Origin: Actinernus sp. WN-2022
Taxonomy: Eukaryota; Cnidaria; Anthozoa; Actiniaria; Actinernidae
DNA: 64,000 bases
NCBI GenBank assembly: GCA_030867875.1
Contig: JAOWCC010001634.1
Location: forward strand, 32,197,867-32,261,866
Direction of reading: 5' to 3'
Below the pieces are notes generated by a model. The model did no database searches and had not been told where the DNA came from. It worked only from the letters and a program-made list of their open reading frames with translations. Shown piece by piece: positions 1-10,820 of this stretch (position 1 is the stretch's first letter; each line of letters starts with the position of its first letter). The position numbers and the translations under genes are program-made.

Positions 1-1
1 T

Positions 2-721
2 ATCACTGGAATCGAGAGTAGTCTTGTGGTAGTCCCACTGAATGTTCTTATCATCACTCTATTCCGCAAAGCTCGACCAAAAGGTAAACAAAACAGAGAT
101 GGTAAAAATGAAACCAATCTTGAAAACGACAAACTCCCAGATCCTAATAAAGATGGTAACCTTGCTAAAAGGAACAAAAGGAACTGTGAACTCCCGCACT
201 GGTTTGTATACATCGCTTATACGCTCTGCGTCTTAAGCTCCGTGGCATCAGCTACGTTTGTGATATTCTATAGTCTGCAATGGGGCACTAAGAAATCCAA
301 CGAGTGGCTAATATCTGTGATGGTATCCTTCGTACAAGACATCTTTGTCATGCAGCCCTTGAAAGTGGTGTTGATTGCAGCTCTTTGGTCTCTTATTTTT
401 CGTAAGCCTCCCGAAGACGAACAAGTTAATATGAAAGACAGTAAAGAGGACCAACCTGGAAGAGCTGATCAAGTCCAAGATCATTGTAAAGAGGACAGTG
501 ATGGTATAATCGAAACATTTTATCCTTTGAATGATGATGAGGTGACAGCGTCCCGTGAGCATAAATTAAGAAGTAACAAGATGAAGTCGATATTCAAGGA
601 AGTTGGTTTTCATCTGACATTTTACGTCTTATTGTCGACCATCTTGATTGGTGGAGAATCCGGCCATCGATACAGGCTGTCGAGTCATATTGAAAACGTA
701 TTCACGAATAAGAGTGAGAAG
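2..721 (+). CDS. Gene A exon: polycystin-1-like membrane segments and S1
   Basis: The frame is open from position 2 with no start, so the exon begins before the window. It reads a conserved SSL..VPLNVLI..LFR block, then a charged cytoplasmic linker, a membrane helix at about 200-271, the family block SNEWLISVMVSFVQDIFVMQ and a second helix at about 305-400. A long acidic loop follows, then the S1 helix at about 602-655 and the start of the TOP domain. The last full codon is AAG at 719-721, followed by donor GTAACT (phase 0). Reading on gives a stop at 757, after the splice site. Confidence 0.93.
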
Positions 722-3700
722 GTAACTGGTCTCTTTTTAATAATCCCATTTGGTTAATTGAATGTTGTTAAAGTTGTTTTTGGTAAATGGCATGGTAAAA
801 GTTAGGTTTAAAGGAAAACAATGTTAACTTTGCTCTCAAGTGTTCCTTACAGGGGCGTAGCGAGCCTTATCGCAGGAATACATACAACTGGTGTGTCGAG
901 TGCCGAAGGCGCGAGAATCTACGGGATTTTGGGGCATACCCCTCCCACCCTTAACCCTCCCACCCTTACCCCTCCCACCCTTACCCCTCCCCCAGGAAAA
1001 AAATGATATCTAGAGTCTCGGAAATGCTATTTTCAGCATTTTTCATGTCAACACCTTATGAAGGTCCATGTCCTTGTGTTTGTGTATATGAAGGATAGCG
1101 AGAGAGGACAATCTCTTATCACCCATAGTACTACGAAGTGGAGTTTTAAGTCGCTTCATCCCACTAAAGCTTCGCTCTGCAGCGCATGTAGAGATACGAT
1201 ACGTTAGGAGGGTTGACATGGTCAAGTGTTTATGATGATGATTGAAGTAAAGCAAAGTATGAGAGGTATAATATAGGTACGTGCGTATAATGTGGTTATG
1301 CTTGGCCTCTGCCTTATGGATACCTAAATCTTATGCTGTGTTTGTTTCCTGTAAATTGTAGACTAGATGACATTTATGCACCGATTGTCTTGTTCATAAA
1401 CTGATTTGAATTACCAGGGCGCTGCCATCTTGGATCTTATGACGTCACCCAGTTATTGCTATCGTTACACAACAAAAGATCTATTGTTTTCTGACAATGC
1501 AGGCAACCGGTCACGTCATAAGATCCAAGATGGCGGCACGTGGGAAATTCGAATGAGTTTTATGGACAAGAAAATCGATCCAAACTGGGTCCATAATATG
1601 GGACACACTATGTTTGGAGCCACGCTCTGTTGTGTGGACCCTACTACGCTTTGTTTCATTTATTATTCTAGTTACAATGGTCTCTATTCGTCTCTATTCG
1701 TGGTAAAAGCATTATAAATAAATAAACTAACAAACGAACGAACGACCGAAACAATTTAGGTATCTATAACAAACATTTGAAACAGTGGAGGTTCCCTTTA
1801 AGAAACCTTGTTTCGCAATAAAAAGACCTATGAAATTTAAGATGTGCAGGATGTGGCTGAATTTGAAAGATCATAGTAAATCGTATACAATATAGGTTAA
1901 AAAAGTGAGGGAACAAAAGCCAGGTAAAACAACTTGAGCCTCTTACGTATGGCGCAGCTAATGCCCAAGGTTGAGCTGGCTTGATTCTCAATGTAAACAG
2001 CCAATGCCCAAGGTTGAGCTGGCTTGATTCTCAATGTAAACAGCTAATGCCCAAGGTTGAGCTGGCTTGATTCTCAATGTAAACAGCTAATGCCCAAGGT
2101 TGAGCTGGCTTGATTCTCAATGTAAACAGCTAATGCCCAAGGTTGAGCTGGCTCGATTCTCAATGTAAACAGGGTGGGCCAGGGGTTTTGGGTATAGTGG
2201 TATCCAATGGTTTTTAAATTAAGTATACGTTATTTTTACATTGAAATAGGCATTTGGTATATTTAAATGTTGGTTAGATATTCGGACTCATGATCAGGTG
2301 TTTGAGTTCTGGATGGGAGGGGGGAAGGATAAGGGATGGTAGGACTCTATATTTGGGTCAAAGATTTTGGGTAATTTTTAAAACGGGTATTTGGGTACAT
2401 TTGGCTATAAGATGCGGTAAACAGCATGCATAATGCACGGGGATGTTGCTGAAAAGGGGTTCTCCGGAGCCATACTATCAACGCCGACCTGCTTACATCT
2501 TATATACGATTTACCATTTCTCGTATCAGCTGCATTCTGAACGTGCTTACTAGCCTTCATCGTGGTAATGGGCCTTCGTACAACTTATAGAGTTCAGCGT
2601 AAAGCCTGCTTAAACATTAGCTATGCTGCCTGTCCATGGCCGCTGATTGATCATATTTCTTTTTTTATAATTTTCCTCAATGAAAAATAATTAACGCCCT
2701 ACTGTGAACTTTGAATTTCTGCCCACCACAACTTTGGCTTACTCTGTATACATAATGTATATACCTCATTAATAATTAATAAGAGTACTAGACAATCCTG
2801 TGCTTTGAATAATACTACATGATGGCCTCTACATATATGTACCCAGTACAGACCTGATTAAATATTCAGTCCATACTGCCACAGCTAGACACTAGTTCTT
2901 GTTGGATACATAACTGATTAATAAAACAGGTATGTACATGTATCTATGATACAGATCTGATTAATAAAGCATCAACGTCAAGATATCACTGATACTCCTG
3001 TATCGCTGACACAGACATACATGTATATGTTTTAATAATCAGACTGTTTTCAAATAAACACTGTTCACATCAAAATTTCGCTATTTTCTTATTTCTTCTT
3101 ATAGTTTAAGGATTAAGGAAGAAGTATTATTTACACAAATCACGTTCGTGATTTATTATTTATTTAAAGTCATCGATCGTTCTCGAAAATATACCAAAGA
3201 GAGTATGCCAAATGACAACATGTCAGACCTGTTTATTCTAAAAGTCAAAGTGTATTTTTACCCTATTCATTTCTTCTGTAGGTCTCTGATACAAAGTCAT
3301 TCTGGAAGTGGTTGGACACCTACCTCATTCCTGGACTTTACGACACCAAGTGGTACAACGGCAGAAACTTCACAGACGAGGAAGGATTTATGTCAACCAA
3401 GAAAGCTTTCCTGGTCGGCATGCCAAGGATAAGACAGACGCGCGTTAAACCAGGCAAGAACATTCTTCTTTCCTGTTAATTTGAGATATAGTATTTTTGT
3501 TATTGGACTTGACTTTCATTTTCAAACGTTTTTTAATACCGTTTCTAGTAATAGTAAAACCAACGGTCCTTCTTGTAGCTTCATTTCTGTTAGATTGTGC
3601 CCGGGGGTATATCGCCGATTCCTCCTAGAATCGCATAGTCACAGCTGAATCGCACTAGTGCGTTTGCGAAATCACACAACGAGGAGTGGTGATTCAGAAT

Positions 3701-6700
3701 GGAATCACCACTGTAGTCCGGCTACGCGCGCTATTTATAACTTACCAAAATACCAACAAAAGTGATAAATACAGTAAACACCCGCATAAAAGAACAAGTG
3801 GATTAAGAACCTTCAGGCTGAAATTTTGTCAATAAAGCACCATATATATAAGAACCAATTCAGCCTGACAAATGAAACATGTTCTTATGTAAAAAAATAG
3901 GGTATCAAAAATTAGAAAACAGTGGGGCTGATCTAAGTATGTGTGCTGGACCATTACAAACACACAGTATTTCGCAGAAGGGATTGGAGTTGCTAGTTTT
4001 ATGGTTTCATTTAATACAACAGTGATTGCATATTAATTAAACCTCTCAGTAATCTTGATCACTGTATCTCATTTCCAGAAACAATTTTAAGAACCTCTTA
4101 AAGACCCTTTAGCACGCCCCGTGATGCTTTGCGCGAAACAAGTATTTTCGTGGACCACGAAATTCAGTTCTGTGACCGGCAATGTCTACATGTAAAGAAT
4201 CTGCTTGCATCGTCGTTGTTACCGCTGATAGTAACTATTATATACGCACATACGATGAATACTCTTCTAAAGAACTTATTTAGGGCATTCTTTTAAATAT
4301 TGAACCAAAATTTGCTGACAGATTTTGTGTGACATCCATCCGAGATGGCGCCAGCGAAGAACAACCGCCGAGAACATTGTCACGGTCTGTCTTCCTTCCT
4401 AAAACGAAGGTAAGAAGATCATTCGCCGATAATTCTCCGATCTTCCAGTTAGGGAAATACAAGCAACTGCGGTGAGTTTGGAGAGTACTCTGCATTCTGG
4501 CATTTCTGAGTACATTTGTAAATAGCCGGCGGCTTAGTAGCTAGCGGCTTAGCGGATGCCGAGCGGATGACTCTGGCTGTTCAAAGGACTGTCGATTCTC
4601 CAACGGTATGATATTTGTGATTCAGTTTTCTAGTTGCGTGTATATCAGTGGATAAACTCAATGAATACCTTGCCGTTCCTCCGTTGTATCCGTGCTCACT
4701 AATTCCGATATTTAGTAATTTGTAAGTGTTCAAACCGAAGTCAAGCGGTCAACATAAATACTTTGTAGCGATCGGTCAGTACACACTATTATAATATTCT
4801 CCTCAGCGAACAAATAAAGTTATTGCTGCTACTGACTTTCTATTGCTGTATGTTGTTGCTTGACTTATTCCTCATCTAGATTATTAGTTAGATGTGTATT
4901 TGATCAATAATCGAACTGTTTGTGCTCTATAATCTGATATGAAATGCATGTAAGTAGTGTAAGTGTTCGTGCATCAGTTTACGCGCTGAATAATTAAATA
5001 ACGTCCTGCATCAAGTTCCCTTCCAAGTTCTACCTTTGTGGATGTTTGATTAATGAATAAGTCTCAGCTTTCAATGCTGAATCGATTTTAGGGCTTTCTT
5101 AAACTAGGCATTATTTCCGTTTATATAAAGTTTCACAGAGGTCCATAGAATTTTGACGACGGTTGTTGAGTTAGGTGCTCGTCACAGTCAGTGAACACGA
5201 AATCAAAACAAAAACACGGGTTTCGCACAAAGTATCACGGGGCGTGCTAAAGGGTCTTTAAGAACATCTTCAGCCTGATTTCTCACTAAGCACCCGATAT
5301 ATAAGAAACGCATCAGCCTGAACCCCAAAATCAACTTGTTCTTTTATGCGGGTGTTTACTGTAATCAAGTAATTCATCGTACTATGCGATTGAAGTAAAA
5401 ACACATGCCTGGCTCAATAATTCCATGTTAACTTGCAAACTTGCACTCGAAAAACCGACTCGGGCACGGTAATATCGGTTTTCTCATGCAATTTTACGTC
5501 GAATTACCTCCCACGATCATAAGGCATGTGACTTTCCTATAATATTACCAGTTCGTAATCTACTAAATGCATACTCAATTACGCACAAACCTTACAACAG
5601 CTGAATAAAAAAAAGTCGCATGTCACGTTTGCAGATATAACTGATTTTTTTAGATTAGTATTTTTTCTTACAACCATCTGTAATCATCTATATTTATTTT
5701 CTAGGCTTCTACCCAATTAACGTCATGTATGTTATTTATTTTGGTTTATTAGTGGAATGCGAGGCCACGAAAGACTACCCGTCTCTCCAGGAAATCTTCC
5801 CGAAGTGTTATCCGAGCTACTCTTTCTTGAATGCAGACGAATCATCACACGCACAATCCCTTAATGACAGCGTCTTGAACGGTGAGATCGGATTCGAAAG
5901 AATTTGCCTTCAGCCATTTCTGTTCCAAAATGCTACTGTGCTCGGGACATTACCAGTTGTAACAGGTGATGTGACATACAGTGCCGGAGGTATGGTGGCA
6001 GATTTGGGATACACCTTGTCTACGGCAAAAGAAGTTATCCTCAACATCAAAAACGACAAGTGGATTACTCGTCAGACGAGAGGCATATTCATCGACTTCA
6101 CTGTGTTTGAACCAGCATCAAATCTCTTTGCTGTTGCACGATTTACATTCGAGTATAAAGAAACAGGAAAGATACGACCTTCATACCGAATAGAGCCGTT
6201 GGCGCTCTACGGATCGGGTAGCGGTGCGTTTGATGCTGTCCTTGCCTTCTTTCAAGTTATTCTCGTTCTAATGATCATATTTTCCTTCACAAAAGAAGTT
6301 GTAAAGATTACAAAAGAAAAATTCTCGTATCTCAAAGAGTTCTGGAATGTTTTAGAAATCCTGCTCGTTGGTTTTGCAGTAGCAACAATCGCGCTACACA
6401 TCGTGAAGACGATATATGTTGGGCAAATAATTAAGAAGATTCAAAAGAACCCTTTTGCAAGAATGAGTTTTGATTACGCCACCTTCGGAACAGACGTTTG
6501 GAAGGCATTAGCGTCGGTTGTCATCTTCCTGGCAACTATTAAGCTCCTGAAAATTCTTAAGGTCAACCCAATTATCATTTCCTTTACCCTGGTAATGAAG
6601 CTTTCTAAGCCATACCTGGTATCAATGTCGGCACTTTTCGTGGTTGTTTTCATGGCCTTTGCACACATGGGTCACTTCGTGTTTGGACCTCACCTTCTTA

Positions 6701-7089
6701 TGTACTCGACGTTCATGAAATCTTTTGTCAATGAGTTCGAGATGATACTTGGAAGAAGTGTTTTTCGCGAACTCACAAGTGTGGCTCCCAGGATTGGTCC
6801 ATTCTTCTTTTTCAGCTACTTCATGATCACTACGTTGTTGCTGGTTAACTTCTTTGTGACGGTTCTTAATGACTCGTACGAAGAAGGACGCAAGATGATT
6901 GAAGACGAAGAAAACAGCGAGGACATCAAGGTGGCCATGTTGATGTCAGCTTACTTGAAGTCATCTCTCCAAGACATCTCTAACGACCTCAAGAAAATAT
7001 CCAAGACAACTTCAAGAGATCCCGAGGTCATTTATGCTTTAACATCAGATTTTGACTATGACAGAGAAAGAGATTACTTTCTTTACTAG
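2..7089 (+). CDS. Gene A: polycystin-1-like protein, 3' end (three exons, 5' partial)
   Basis: Gene-level entry. The coding exons are 2-721, 3282-3453 and 5753-7089 (or 5705-7089), with intron phases 0 and 1. Together they encode the C-terminal part of a polycystin-1-family membrane protein: two membrane helices and a cytoplasmic loop, then S1, the extracellular polycystin (TOP) domain, S2-S6 with a pore-like segment, and a short cytoplasmic tail. Family members have a large ectodomain with REJ and GPS regions, a PLAT domain and 11 membrane segments, and act with PKD2-type channels in receptor/channel complexes. The REJ, GPS and PLAT parts would lie upstream of this window. Invertebrate proteins of this layout are often labelled PKD1-like 2. 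I do not assign a specific orthologue. Confidence 0.93.
944..995. repeat. Pyrimidine-rich array, unit CCCTCCCACCCTTA
   Basis: Three to four imperfect copies of a CCTCCCACCCTTA-type unit give a C-rich strand with almost no G. The small ORF running through it (821-1006) encodes only repetitive Pro/Thr and is not a gene. Confidence 0.8.
1043..1255 (-). pseudogene. hAT-family transposase C-terminal (dimerisation) remnant
   Basis: Read on the minus strand, the 70-residue frame contains the hAT C-terminal dimerisation signature: CAAERSFSGMKRLKTPLRS followed by the LSSLAILHIH block. This is the conserved end of hAT transposases and their domesticated relatives. Only this tail remains. There is no catalytic core and I could not see paired terminal repeats. 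It lies antisense in an intron of gene A, so it is most likely a fossil of an independent insertion. Confidence 0.75.
1417..1801 (+). mobile_element. MITE-like element with CCAAGATGGCGGC hairpin
   Basis: Arms at about 1417-1447 and 1511-1542 are inverted copies containing CATCTTGGATCTTATGACGT. The right half continues to GTGGAGGTTCCCTTTAAG at 1784-1801. A second copy of this right half is at 45725-45900 (same AAGATCCAAGATGGCGGCAC start, same GGAGGTTCCCTTTAA end), so it is a dispersed family. No coding capacity. Confidence 0.65.
1956..2171. repeat. Tandem repeat, 43 bp x 5
   Basis: The unit containing AATGCCCAAGGTTGAGCTGG recurs at 1960, 2003, 2046, 2089 and 2132, exactly 43 bp apart. The copies are almost identical (CAGCTAA versus CAGCCAA, one T to C change in the last), which indicates recent expansion. 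Confidence 0.95.
3282..3453 (+). CDS. Gene A exon: proximal TOP (polycystin) domain
   Basis: After acceptor TAG at 3279-3281 the phase-0 frame reads VSDTKSFWKWLDTYLIPGLY, then a WYNG motif and VGMPRIRQTRV. These are hallmark blocks of the extracellular TOP/polycystin domain (FW.WL...L.PGLY, WYNG, VG..R.RQ.R). No GT donor fits the end of homology. The best junction is CCAG|GCAAGA at 3453/3454, a GC-type donor giving phase 1, which matches the next exon. The longest ORF drawn here (3148-3432) is in another frame and is not the gene. Confidence 0.9.
3598..3769. repeat. Dispersed repeat, copy 1
   Basis: The stretch contains a TATCGCCG block, repeated GATTC/GAATC motifs, GAGGAGTGGTGATTC and GCTACGCGCGCTATTTATAA. 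The same blocks occur in reverse order at about 60170-60360 (TATCGCCGG, AAATAGCGCGCGTAGCCTAC, GGTGTCACCACTCCTC). The pair is a dispersed, internally palindromic non-coding repeat. Confidence 0.6.
3772..5361. mobile_element. TA-flanked non-autonomous DNA transposon (Tc1/mariner-like ends)
   Basis: Left end CAGTAAACACCCGCATAAAA and its exact reverse complement at the right end are flanked by TA at 3770-3771 and 5362-5363. The terminal match of about 28 bp continues as a broken inverted repeat with TTCAGGCTGA blocks. An inner pair (4095-4125 and 5234-5262) contains CACGCCCCGTGAT and its complement. CAGT ends and a TA duplication are typical of Tc1/mariner elements. No transposase is visible in the 1590 bp. 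Confidence 0.75.
5753..7089 (+). CDS. Gene A terminal exon: TOP domain, S2-S6 and C-tail
   Basis: The frame runs from the acceptor at 5752 (alternative 5704) to the TAG at 7087-7089. It starts with the distal TOP domain (ECEATKDYPSLQEIFPKC, then GGMVADLGYTLSTAKEV). Hydrophobic helices follow at about 6226-6291 (S2), 6337-6405 (S3), 6484-6558 (S4), 6595-6690 (S5) and 6796-6879 (S6). The S4-S5 linker LKILKVNP is typical of the family. A pore-helix-like segment leads to LGR at 6748-6756 where PKD2 channels have LGD. S6 ends VLNDSYEE, and a charged tail of roughly 65 residues lacks any obvious coiled coil or EF hand. The tail ends YDRERDYFLY. Confidence 0.95.
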
Positions 7090-7699
7090 GATGAATTGCC
7101 GAGTATGGTAAAGTGTGTCCTGTATTTAGAGCCATATTTGAGGGCCAAAAGTTATTCAGTGTTTACTGTTTGGTGCCACCATCGAGAATTTGATTGGTCG
7201 GAGGTCGTCAAGGAAATATATATCTTTCGGGGCAGGCGTAGATCTAATGAGTTGCTCGACAGTAAGAGCAAGCACGTATGCAGTTTTTTGTTTAGTTTAT
7301 ATCTTTGCACCTTACTTATTAAATATGTCTGCTTTTTAGAACGATTAGCTCAAAAAACAAACAGAGTACACTCTGGCGTTGAAGGATTTCAAATTGTTGT
7401 GGGCCTCGTCAAGTTATGTAAGGCAATATAAATTTACAATATAACATTCAACTAAAGCTATCAAATAGTTAAACAATAGCTAAGTTACTGACTGTACGTG
7501 ATTCAGAAAAGTTTTTCGTTTCTCCGATCCTCGTTAAACACACCGCTCTCGAGTTGTGACGTCATCATGAGAATTGGAACGCACTTTTCAGCCAATCAGA
7601 AACAAGAAACAAGTCACTTGTATATACAGTGTATAATAATTACTATAACAAAAACGTTTATAAATAGTAGCTATGAAACAAAAGGTGCGATAGGAGTAA
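7090..7699 (+). other. Gene A 3' flank
   Basis: AT-rich sequence after the stop, probably including the 3' UTR. I see no canonical AATAAA near the stop; AATATAAA at 7424-7431 is the nearest similar string. The small ORF at 7096-7431 shows no family resemblance. Confidence 0.5.
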
Positions 7700-7723
7700 C
7701 CCCCCCCCCCCCCCCCCCCCCCC
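7700..7723. repeat. Poly-C run of 24
   Basis: Uninterrupted C homopolymer, then TCCG. One of eight long C or G runs in the window. Exact length in an assembly is unreliable. Confidence 0.95.
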
Positions 7724-7848
7724 TCCGTGTTATAAAACAAGTCTATCCGTGATTTATAGAAATAATTGAGCTATATATATTCCCTTGTACTTGTCAGTTT
7801 GTAAATTGTTGAAGACGTGAAGAATAACTCTTGTGAACAGCACGCTTT

Positions 7849-8048
7849 GTGTACGGTAACTCGTAAACAGCGTATAATGAATCAGATGTATACTGGTCAT
7901 TATACAGTCCGTATACATCAAGATCAGTACACGTCAGTATACCGGTCCGTGTACGGTAACTCGTAAACAGCGTATAATGAATCAGATGTATACTGGTCAT
8001 TATACAGTCCGTATACATCAAGATCAGTATACGTCAGTATACCGGTCC
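7849..8048. repeat. Tandem repeat, 100 bp x 2
   Basis: GTGTACGGTAACTCGTAAAC begins at 7849 and again at 7949. The two 100-bp units are near identical (one C/T difference in the AGATCAGTA(C/T)ACG segment). They are rich in GTATAC palindromes and followed by a degenerate third fragment to about 8090. Confidence 0.95.
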
Positions 8049-8114
8049 GTACACAAGGTGTATACGGACTCAGCATACTTCATTGTACATGCCATTTCAT
8101 GCAGTGTTAATATT

Positions 8115-8485
8115 AGGGACCTTTAGCAACCACGACGGCAACGTCTTGGACGACGGCATAAAACAATAGCCTTAATTACGAAGTCCAATAACTGCACGTG
8201 AAAATGCACGCAGTCGCCTACATTTTCACCGTTCTTTGTAAAAACACAACGTAAAAACCCCAAATTGTACGTTTTAAAGACAACGCGAACGTAAGAAAGT
8301 AAATCAAATCATTTTTCGTTCGGCGTGAAAGGAGCTCTATTAAGTCATTATATTTAAAAAAAAATCTGGTTGTGAAAAACAATTCAAGGCGAACAAGGGA
8401 AATAGTAAACACCATATTTCGGGAGAAAACACTTTTCTACATCCCGTCGTCACTGCCGTCGCCGTCCTGTTTGCTAACGGTCCCT
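8115..8485 (+). mobile_element. 371-bp MITE, ATT-flanked (copy 1)
   Basis: The ends are AGGGACC...GGTCCCT with imperfect inverted repeats built on GACGGCAACG / CGTCGCCGTC, flanked by ATT on both sides. A second copy of the same size and orientation is at 54940-55307. Both share TTTCGGGAGAAAACACTTTT and CCCGTCGTCACTGCCGTC. Non-coding; the small ORFs through it are incidental. Confidence 0.85.
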
Positions 8486-8518
8486 ATTACTGTATATAAC
8501 AACACTGTTCCTTTACAA

Positions 8519-10820
8519 ATAAGTTCAAGTTCAAGTTCAATTTTATTTTGCACTATTTACAAGTTCAGTTTTAACAATTAGTAGGAAAGAGTGGAGAAAA
8601 AAAAAATAGGTATTCAAGGTTACAATTTCCAGGAAATGTGCGTAGTGGCCAAAGGAGCAGAAGCTTTCGAGTTGGCCACTACCATGAAGAAACTAAATGA
8701 GGAGAATTACCAAATGTTGCAGTCACTTAATTTTTTTAAAATACATATATGATTGAAAGTGAGTTTAAACATGGTTGAGAAAAGGAACAAAAAAATGGAG
8801 TGGAAAGAAATATATATACTGTATATGTATATATATAAGAGAGATAGGAAATTACTTATATAATAACCTTTGTACAATAAACCCAATCTAAGAATTAATT
8901 TACAATAAATTTGGTAATACTGATAATCTAAATTTACATTTAATATTTACAAATACAATGCAAATTAGGTCTGGTTTTCAAGTAGAAACAACTTATATTG
9001 TAATTTGAAGTTGTTGTAGGTTTGACATTTGATCTCAATTGGAACTTTTTCCCATATTCTTGAGGCCAGGGATTTAAATCTTGATAACCCATAATTTGTT
9101 TTGGAAGCTGGTCTGTACAAATTTTGATTAGCAGCATATCTGGTATTATAATTATGGATATCGGAAGCTGATGAGACTAGATCAGAGAAGACAATTGGAA
9201 CATCTTTTTTTAACATATTTGATTTTATAAATTAGGGATGAGATTTTCATTTTAAAAATATTGTCAAATTTAAGAATTTCTAGAATCCTATAGAAAGGTG
9301 TGGCACTTTCTAATTTATTAGCAAAGAAAAAGCAGCGAACACATTTATTTTGTTTTGTTTTAATCTTAATTAATCTAGATTGGGTAGCAGTACCCCAACT
9401 CATCAGGCCATAGTTCAGATAAGGAAAAATAAGGGTATAGTACAATTTTTCTAGCATTGTAATGGAAACATAATTTCTTAGTTTATATAAAATCCCTATA
9501 TTCTTTGCAATTTTATTATTAACATGCTTGATTTGAGGATCCCATTTTAAATGTTCGTCAATAAAGACACCTAAATATTTTATTTGTGTTTTTTGTTCTA
9601 TGTTGCAAGTTGTTATTGTAATTTTTGTTTTTTTTCTAGGAGAGGTTATTAACATATAGTTTGTCTTTTTAAAATTAATTGATAACTTATTTGCTAAGCA
9701 AAAATTTAGTACATTATAAAGCTCATCATTTATGACTATTTCTAGTTCAGCAGGGCTAGTTGAAGAATAGAAAATATTCGTGTCATCTGCAAATATTCTA
9801 AATAGAAGCTTTTTTGAAGAGTTTGGAAGATCGTTAATATATAATAGAAACAAAAGGGGCCCTAGGAATCCTTGAGGAACACCGCATGTTATACTTTTTA
9901 AGCCAGATTCAGTGCTACCTACTTTTACATATTGTTTACGATCGTCAAAATAACTAGAAAACCATGCATGTGGTAATCCACGAATTCCATATTTGTACAT
10001 TTTCATTAAAAGAATGTCATGGTTAATAGTATCAAATGCTTTTGAAAAGTCTAGAAAAATTCCACAAGTTATCTTATTTTCATCTATTGCAGTCTTTAAA
10101 TTTTCCACACTTTCTAAGATTGCATGCTCAGTTGAATAACCTTTCCTAAATCCAAATTGATAATCAAATAATATATTTTGTTTTTCAAGAAAAAATATCA
10201 GCTGGTCATAAACTAATCTTTCCAAAACTTTGCTAAATGAGGAGATAACAGCTATAGGCCTATAATTTCCAAATTCTATAGCACTACCACTTTTGAATGT
10301 TGGGGTAACTCTTGAAATTTTAAATATTTCAGGTACTCTTCCTGTTAAAATAGATTCATTGTATATTTTGGTAAAAGGGATGGAGAGTGGTCCACTAGCA
10401 ATCTTAATGAGTTTATTAGGTATATTAATGCATGTCTTGTTTTCATTTAAACTAGCAAATAATGTAAAAACTTGTGTTACTGTTACAGATGATAAAAAAA
10501 TAGCTAGAAGATGGAGAATAGGAAATATATTGGGAAGGGCTGATGTCAACATTTCTTAATTTACTTGCCAGATTTGGACCTACATTTACAAAGAAATTAT
10601 TAAATTGTTCAGCTATATCAGCCGGATGAGTTAGGGTTTTATTTCCATGAACAATTCTGGTAGGAAAGATCTGGCCCTTAGTTTTTCTTTTTATAAGAGT
10701 ACCAATAAGTTTCCAAGTAGATTTGAGATTATCTTTGTATTTTGCAAATTGAGTCGCTCTTAAAATAGTATTCCTCTTAGATTGCGTAGGGTGAATGATA
10801 TTTCATTCTGTGGTTCATGT
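8519..10820 (-). mobile_element. 5'-truncated LINE with reverse transcriptase
   Basis: Non-LTR retrotransposon on the minus strand. Its 3' end is a TTGAAC tandem tail (plus strand AAGTTC repeats at 8519-8538). Coding remains span about 10800 to 8950: part of the linker before the RT, the RT, and a C-terminal region in which one frameshift near 9200 moves the reading into a second frame. Nothing recognisable as an endonuclease is present, so the copy is 5'-truncated, as is usual for LINEs. Domain details are in the RT entry. Confidence 0.88.
9182..10552 (-). CDS. LINE reverse transcriptase ORF fragment (456 aa, uninterrupted)
   Basis: Recognisable RT blocks appear in order: a VLERLVYDQL palm entry, FGFRKGYSTEHA, LDFSKAFDTINHDILL (catalytic Asp), TCGVPQGFLGPLLFLLYIND and FADDTNIF (catalytic Asp pair). 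YLGVFIDEHLKWDPQI and a thumb/C-terminal region follow. The order and the small-motif style match CR1/L2-type LINEs. The frame has no stop for 456 codons. After a frameshift near 9200 the C-terminus continues to about 8965 (YNTRYAANQNLYRP, SLASRIWEKVP). This is a transposon gene, not a host gene. Confidence 0.9.
   Translation of the reverse strand: MLTSALPNIFPILHLLAIFLSSVTVTQVFTLFASLNENKTCINIPNKLIKIASGPLSIPFTKIYNESILTGRVPEIFKISRVTPTFKSGSAIEFGNYRPIAVISSFSKVLERLVYDQLIFFLEKQNILFDYQFGFRKGYSTEHAILESVENLKTAIDENKITCGIFLDFSKAFDTINHDILLMKMYKYGIRGLPHAWFSSYFDDRKQYVKVGSTESGLKSITCGVPQGFLGPLLFLLYINDLPNSSKKLLFRIFADDTNIFYSSTSPAELEIVINDELYNVLNFCLANKLSINFKKTNYMLITSPRKKTKITITTCNIEQKTQIKYLGVFIDEHLKWDPQIKHVNNKIAKNIGILYKLRNYVSITMLEKLYYTLIFPYLNYGLMSWGTATQSRLIKIKTKQNKCVRCFFFANKLESATPFYRILEILKFDNIFKMKISSLIYKIKYVKKRCSNCLL

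Larger units (their letters stand above)
722..3281 (+). other. Gene A intron (phase 0)
   Basis: Intron with donor GTAACT at 722 and acceptor TTCTTCTGTAG ending at 3281. It holds a CCCTCCCACC pyrimidine array (about 944-995), an antisense hAT remnant, a MITE hairpin and a five-copy 43-bp array, each listed separately. I see no exon in 2200-3270, which is AT-rich and low in coding potential. Confidence 0.85.
3454..5752 (+). other. Gene A intron, probable GC-AG (phase 1)
   Basis: Donor GCAAGA. Two possible acceptors, TTTTCTAG (ending 5704) and TTTATTAG (ending 5752), are both in phase 1. Most of it is a 1.6 kb TA-flanked element (3772-5361). A further dispersed repeat at about 3598-3770 (ending in the TATTTATAACTTACCAAAAT region) has a related inverted copy at about 60140-60362. 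Confidence 0.7.

Noticed and set aside
1956..2171. CRISPR-like array
   Set aside because: Units are contiguous 43-bp tandem copies without unique spacers, in a eukaryotic intron.
7096..7431. 111-codon ORF after gene A
   Set aside because: Starts right after the stop of gene A, shows no family features, and is most simply 3' UTR.
9182..10552. Host protein-coding gene on the minus strand
   Set aside because: The product is a LINE reverse transcriptase and the unit ends in a LINE-type tandem tail.
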